Shown piece after piece: positions 61,900 to 64,000 of a DNA stretch of 64,000 bases (the first letter of the stretch is position 1; every line of letters begins with the position of its first letter). Under the pieces are notes generated by a model. That model was not told the DNA's origin and made no database searches. It worked only from the letters and a program-made list of their open reading frames with translations. The position numbers and the translations under genes are program-made. Source of the DNA: Paenibacillus pinihumi DSM 23905 = JCM 16419 (GTDB lineage: Bacteria; Bacillota; Bacilli; Paenibacillales; Paenibacillaceae); NCBI RefSeq assembly GCF_000422505.1, contig NZ_KE383865.1, forward strand, positions 34,726 through 98,725, in the 5' to 3' direction.

Positions 61900-61927
61900 C
61901 AAAAGGAGAGGCTGCAAGGCCTCTCCT
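61900..61927 (-). terminator. terminator of the oppD-oppF operon
   Basis: AGGAGAGGC (61904-61912) pairs with GCCTCTCCT (61919-61927); TTTT follows on the minus strand. It begins 11 bp past the oppF stop. Confidence 0.85.
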
Positions 61928-61937
61928 AATTCTCCTT

Positions 61938-62888
61938 TTATCCGTTCGCTCTCGCAATTGCCCTCCCGGAATTATACTGCTCAAGCTCCCTTTCCGAGCA
62001 ATAGACGAAATGTCCCGGCGTCACCTCATGCATTTGCGGTTGCTCCAGCACTGTGTATTGATGAATAGTGGGATCGTACAGCTTGCGCCGGCGCGCACGT
62101 TCCGCATCGGGGTCCGGAACCGGAATAGCTGACAGCAGCGAGCGCGTATACGGATGGAGCGGATTGTTGTACAGCTCATCCGCAGGCGCAAGCTCAACCA
62201 GCTTGCCGTAATACATCACGCCGATCCGGTCACTAATGTATTTGACCATCGACAGATCGTGGGCAATGAACAAATAGGTCAGATTGTTCTCCCGCTGCAG
62301 CTTTTTCATCAGATTGACGATCTGGGCCTGAATGGATACATCCAGTGCCGAGATCGGCTCGTCCGCAATGATGAACTCCGGGTCTACGGCAAGCGCGCGG
62401 GCAATACCAATCCGCTGCCGCTGGCCACCCGAGGCTTCATGCGGATAGCGACCGGCATAATCCCGGTGCAGCCCGACCTTGTTCAACAGCTCGTGAACCT
62501 TGGCTGTGCGTTCCTCCCGGTTCTTCGCCAGACCATGAATATCAATGCCTTCTGCGATTATGTCCCCGACCTTCATGCGCGGATTCAGCGAGGCATAAGG
62601 GTCCTGGAAGATCATCTGCATTTTGCGGTTGAACTTCTTGAGTGCCGACCTGTTCTTGCGGCCGTGAACATTTTCCCCTTCATAGAGAACCTGGCCTTCT
62701 GTCGCTTGATAAAGACGGATAATAGTTCGTCCGGTCGTCGATTTGCCGCAGCCGGATTCACCTACCAGCCCCAGCGTCTCCCCGCGGTAAATATCAAAGC
62801 TGATGCCGTCTACCGCTTTCACGATATTGTTCTTGCCCAGGCGAAAATGCTGCTTCAAATTCACGACCTCGATCAGCTTCTCATCCAT
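61938..62888 (-). CDS. oligopeptide ABC transporter ATPase OppF/DppF
   Basis: A 316-residue ATPase of the peptide/nickel importer family. Walker A is GESGCGKST, the signature EASGGQRQRIGIARALA, Walker B FIIADEPISALDVS, and the C-terminal oligopeptide-transporter tail LYNNPLHPYTRSLLSAIP is present. Start 62888 follows GGAGGGAGG and overlaps the upstream oppD gene by 8 bp. With OppD it energises import of oligo- or dipeptides; which solute is not determined. Confidence 0.93.
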   Translation of the reverse strand: MDEKLIEVVNLKQHFRLGKNNIVKAVDGISFDIYRGETLGLVGESGCGKSTTGRTIIRLYQATEGQVLYEGENVHGRKNRSALKKFNRKMQMIFQDPYASLNPRMKVGDIIAEGIDIHGLAKNREERTAKVHELLNKVGLHRDYAGRYPHEASGGQRQRIGIARALAVDPEFIIADEPISALDVSIQAQIVNLMKKLQRENNLTYLFIAHDLSMVKYISDRIGVMYYGKLVELAPADELYNNPLHPYTRSLLSAIPVPDPDAERARRRKLYDPTIHQYTVLEQPQMHEVTPGHFVYCSERELEQYNSGRAIARANG

Positions 62889-63960
62889 GGTGCCGACCTC
62901 CCTCCGCAAGCAGGGGCTTGTCATAGTTGGCAGCGAGCTTGCGCATCCGCCGTCTTACCGCTTCCGGTATTTCTACCTTTGGCGCCTCCGGATGAAGGAG
63001 CCATGTCTTGGCAAAGTGTGTGTCAGAGACCTGGAACATCGGAGGCTCCTGCTCAAAATCAATTTCCAGTGCAAAACGGTTGCGCGGCGCGAATGCATCT
63101 CCCGCGGGGGGATTCATTAGATCGGGCGGCGTTCCTGGAATATCCATGAGCTCTGTGGCATTGTCCGTTTCCAGGTTTGGCATCGAGGCCAGCAATCCCC
63201 ACGTATAAGGGTGGCGGGGATCGTAGAAGATTTCATCGACGGTTCCAATCTCCACAATTTGCCCGGCATACATGACCGCGACCCGGTCTGCAATATTGGC
63301 GACAACACCCAGATCATGTGTGATGAATATAATCGACATGCCAAACTGTGCTTGAAGCTCCTTAAGCAACTCCAGAATTTGCGCTTGAATGGTCACGTCG
63401 AGTGCTGTGGTCGGCTCATCGGCGATCAACAGCCGCGGATTGGCGGCGAGTGCCATAGCAATCATTGCCCGCTGCCGCATACCTCCCGACAACTCATGGG
63501 CGTACAGATTCATCCGGGTCTCCGGCAGCGCAATGCCCACCAGCCTGAGCAGTTCGATTGCCCGTACTTTGGCTGCGCCGGGCGGCATCTTTTGATGCTT
63601 TGCCAGCACCTCGGTAATTTGCCTGCCAATCTTCATCGTCGGGTTCAGGGAGGTCATCGGGTCCTGAAAGATCATGCCGATGTCCTTGCCCCGGATCTTC
63701 TCCATCTGTTTGCTTGTCTTTGGGACCAGATCGACGCCGTCCAGCAGAATTTCCCCGCTCTTGATTTGCCCCGGGGGCATCGGGATCAGCTTCATGACCG
63801 ACTGTGCCGCCACGCTCTTCCCGGAGCCGGATTCGCCTACGACCGCCAACGTTTCTCCCTTGAATACATCAAATGAAATGCCGCGAACGGCCTTGACCTC
63901 TCCGCCGTAAGTACGGAAGGACACATGTAAATTTTTGACCTCCAGCAGCTTGTCTCCCAT
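62881..63960 (-). CDS. oligopeptide ABC transporter ATPase OppD/DppD
   Basis: A 359-residue ATPase. Walker A is GESGSGKSV, the signature ELSGGMRQRAMIAMALA, Walker B LLIADEPTTALDVT, and the tail IFYDPRHPYTWGLLASMP. Cysteines for the iron-sulfur cluster of some OppD proteins are absent. ATG 63960 follows AAGGAG; GTG 63972 is possible. It sits 15 bp behind the end of a permease gene and 8 bp into oppF, as in standard opp operons. Confidence 0.93.
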   Translation of the reverse strand: MGDKLLEVKNLHVSFRTYGGEVKAVRGISFDVFKGETLAVVGESGSGKSVAAQSVMKLIPMPPGQIKSGEILLDGVDLVPKTSKQMEKIRGKDIGMIFQDPMTSLNPTMKIGRQITEVLAKHQKMPPGAAKVRAIELLRLVGIALPETRMNLYAHELSGGMRQRAMIAMALAANPRLLIADEPTTALDVTIQAQILELLKELQAQFGMSIIFITHDLGVVANIADRVAVMYAGQIVEIGTVDEIFYDPRHPYTWGLLASMPNLETDNATELMDIPGTPPDLMNPPAGDAFAPRNRFALEIDFEQEPPMFQVSDTHFAKTWLLHPEAPKVEIPEAVRRRMRKLAANYDKPLLAEGGRHHG

Positions 63961-63975
63961 ATTCCGGCTCACTCC

Positions 63976-64000
63976 TTATTTGCGTAGTTTCGGGTCCAGC
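63976..64000 (-). CDS. peptide ABC transporter permease, C-terminal end
   Basis: The right edge cuts the gene. The only readable residues are LDPKLRK before a TAA, a typical end of OppC/DppC permeases. Position directly upstream of oppD supports this. Confidence 0.6.

Noticed and set aside
62154-63149. 331-residue plus-strand frame opposite oppF and oppD
   Set aside because: It spans two intact ATPase genes with all motifs on the minus strand.

Overview
The window looks like a chromosomal segment of a Gram-positive, endospore-former-like Bacillota, most probably Paenibacillus or a close relative. Supporting signs are strong AGGAGG ribosome-binding sites, frequent GTG/TTG starts, lutABC, KipI/KipA-type pxpBC, TnrA/GlnR, FapR and NrdR sites, a YcnJ/YcnI pair, and moderate GC with AT-rich intergenic stretches. 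No rRNA or tRNA gene was recognised. The species assignment is inference.

Layout. 1-301: trailer end of a CRISPR array with 32-bp type I-C-like repeats, entering from the left edge. 0.6-3.6 kb: lutABC lactate utilisation. 3.9-9.1 kb: an FtsX-type ABC exporter, a TetR regulator with a perfect operator, and an MFS exporter. 9.3-17.4 kb: a type III-B CRISPR effector operon (cmr1-cmr2/cas10-cmr3-cmr4-cmr5-cmr6), followed without a gap by a DUF6602-like putative PD-(D/E)XK nuclease and a GNAT acetyltransferase. There is no cas1, cas2, cas6 or CARF effector in the window. 17.5-21.3 kb: a compact Tat export island: tatC and a TnrA/GlnR-type regulator (apparently frameshifted) on the minus strand, and divergently a Tat-targeted flavin amine/L-amino-acid oxidase, a secreted RidA-like protein and a 59-residue TatA. 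Two TnrA/GlnR-like boxes lie in the shared promoter region. 21.4-30.5 kb: a YwaF-like membrane protein, a small unknown protein, a secreted SLH-like protein, type I pullulanase, and two lipoproteins (Asp-box, VWA). 30.8-36 kb: 5-oxoprolinase pxpB-pxpC, then pxpA overlapping a membrane GGDEF-EAL protein. 36-36.5 kb: an A-rich tandem repeat and a 160-bp inverted-repeat element. 36.6-40.3 kb: metE under a cobalamin riboswitch, and fabI with a FapR operator. 40.3-42.0 kb: an ECF sigma/anti-sigma pair. 42.3-42.6 kb: an orphan one-spacer CRISPR with its own putative leader. 42.8-46.1 kb: nrdAB with two NrdR-like boxes. 46.5-50.6 kb: copper genes ycnJ and ycnI flanking a NarL-type two-component system. 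50.7-53.0 kb: an AraC regulator divergent from a beta-propeller protein. 53.5-60.7 kb: mannitol PTS operon mtlA-mtlR-mtlF-mtlD with its own ptsI and HPr gene. 60.8-61.4 kb: MazEF-like toxin-antitoxin. 61.7-61.9 kb: a 158-bp palindromic element. 61.9-64.0 kb: oppD/oppF-type peptide ABC ATPases and the tail of a permease gene.

The defence content works as follows. The two CRISPR loci share one repeat whose last eight bases (ATTGAAAC) fit the crRNA 5' handle used by both type I-C and type III-B systems, so the cmr module may borrow crRNAs from a type I-C system outside the window. Cas10 here is short: it keeps the GGDD cyclase motif but starts directly at the GPVQ region with no HD nuclease domain. 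Any cyclic-oligoadenylate signal would therefore need a separate effector, and the DUF6602-like nuclease encoded directly behind cmr6 is the best candidate in view. The other unusual unit is the Tat island, which appears to package an extracellular amino-acid oxidase with its translocase, an imine-removing RidA partner and nitrogen-responsive control.
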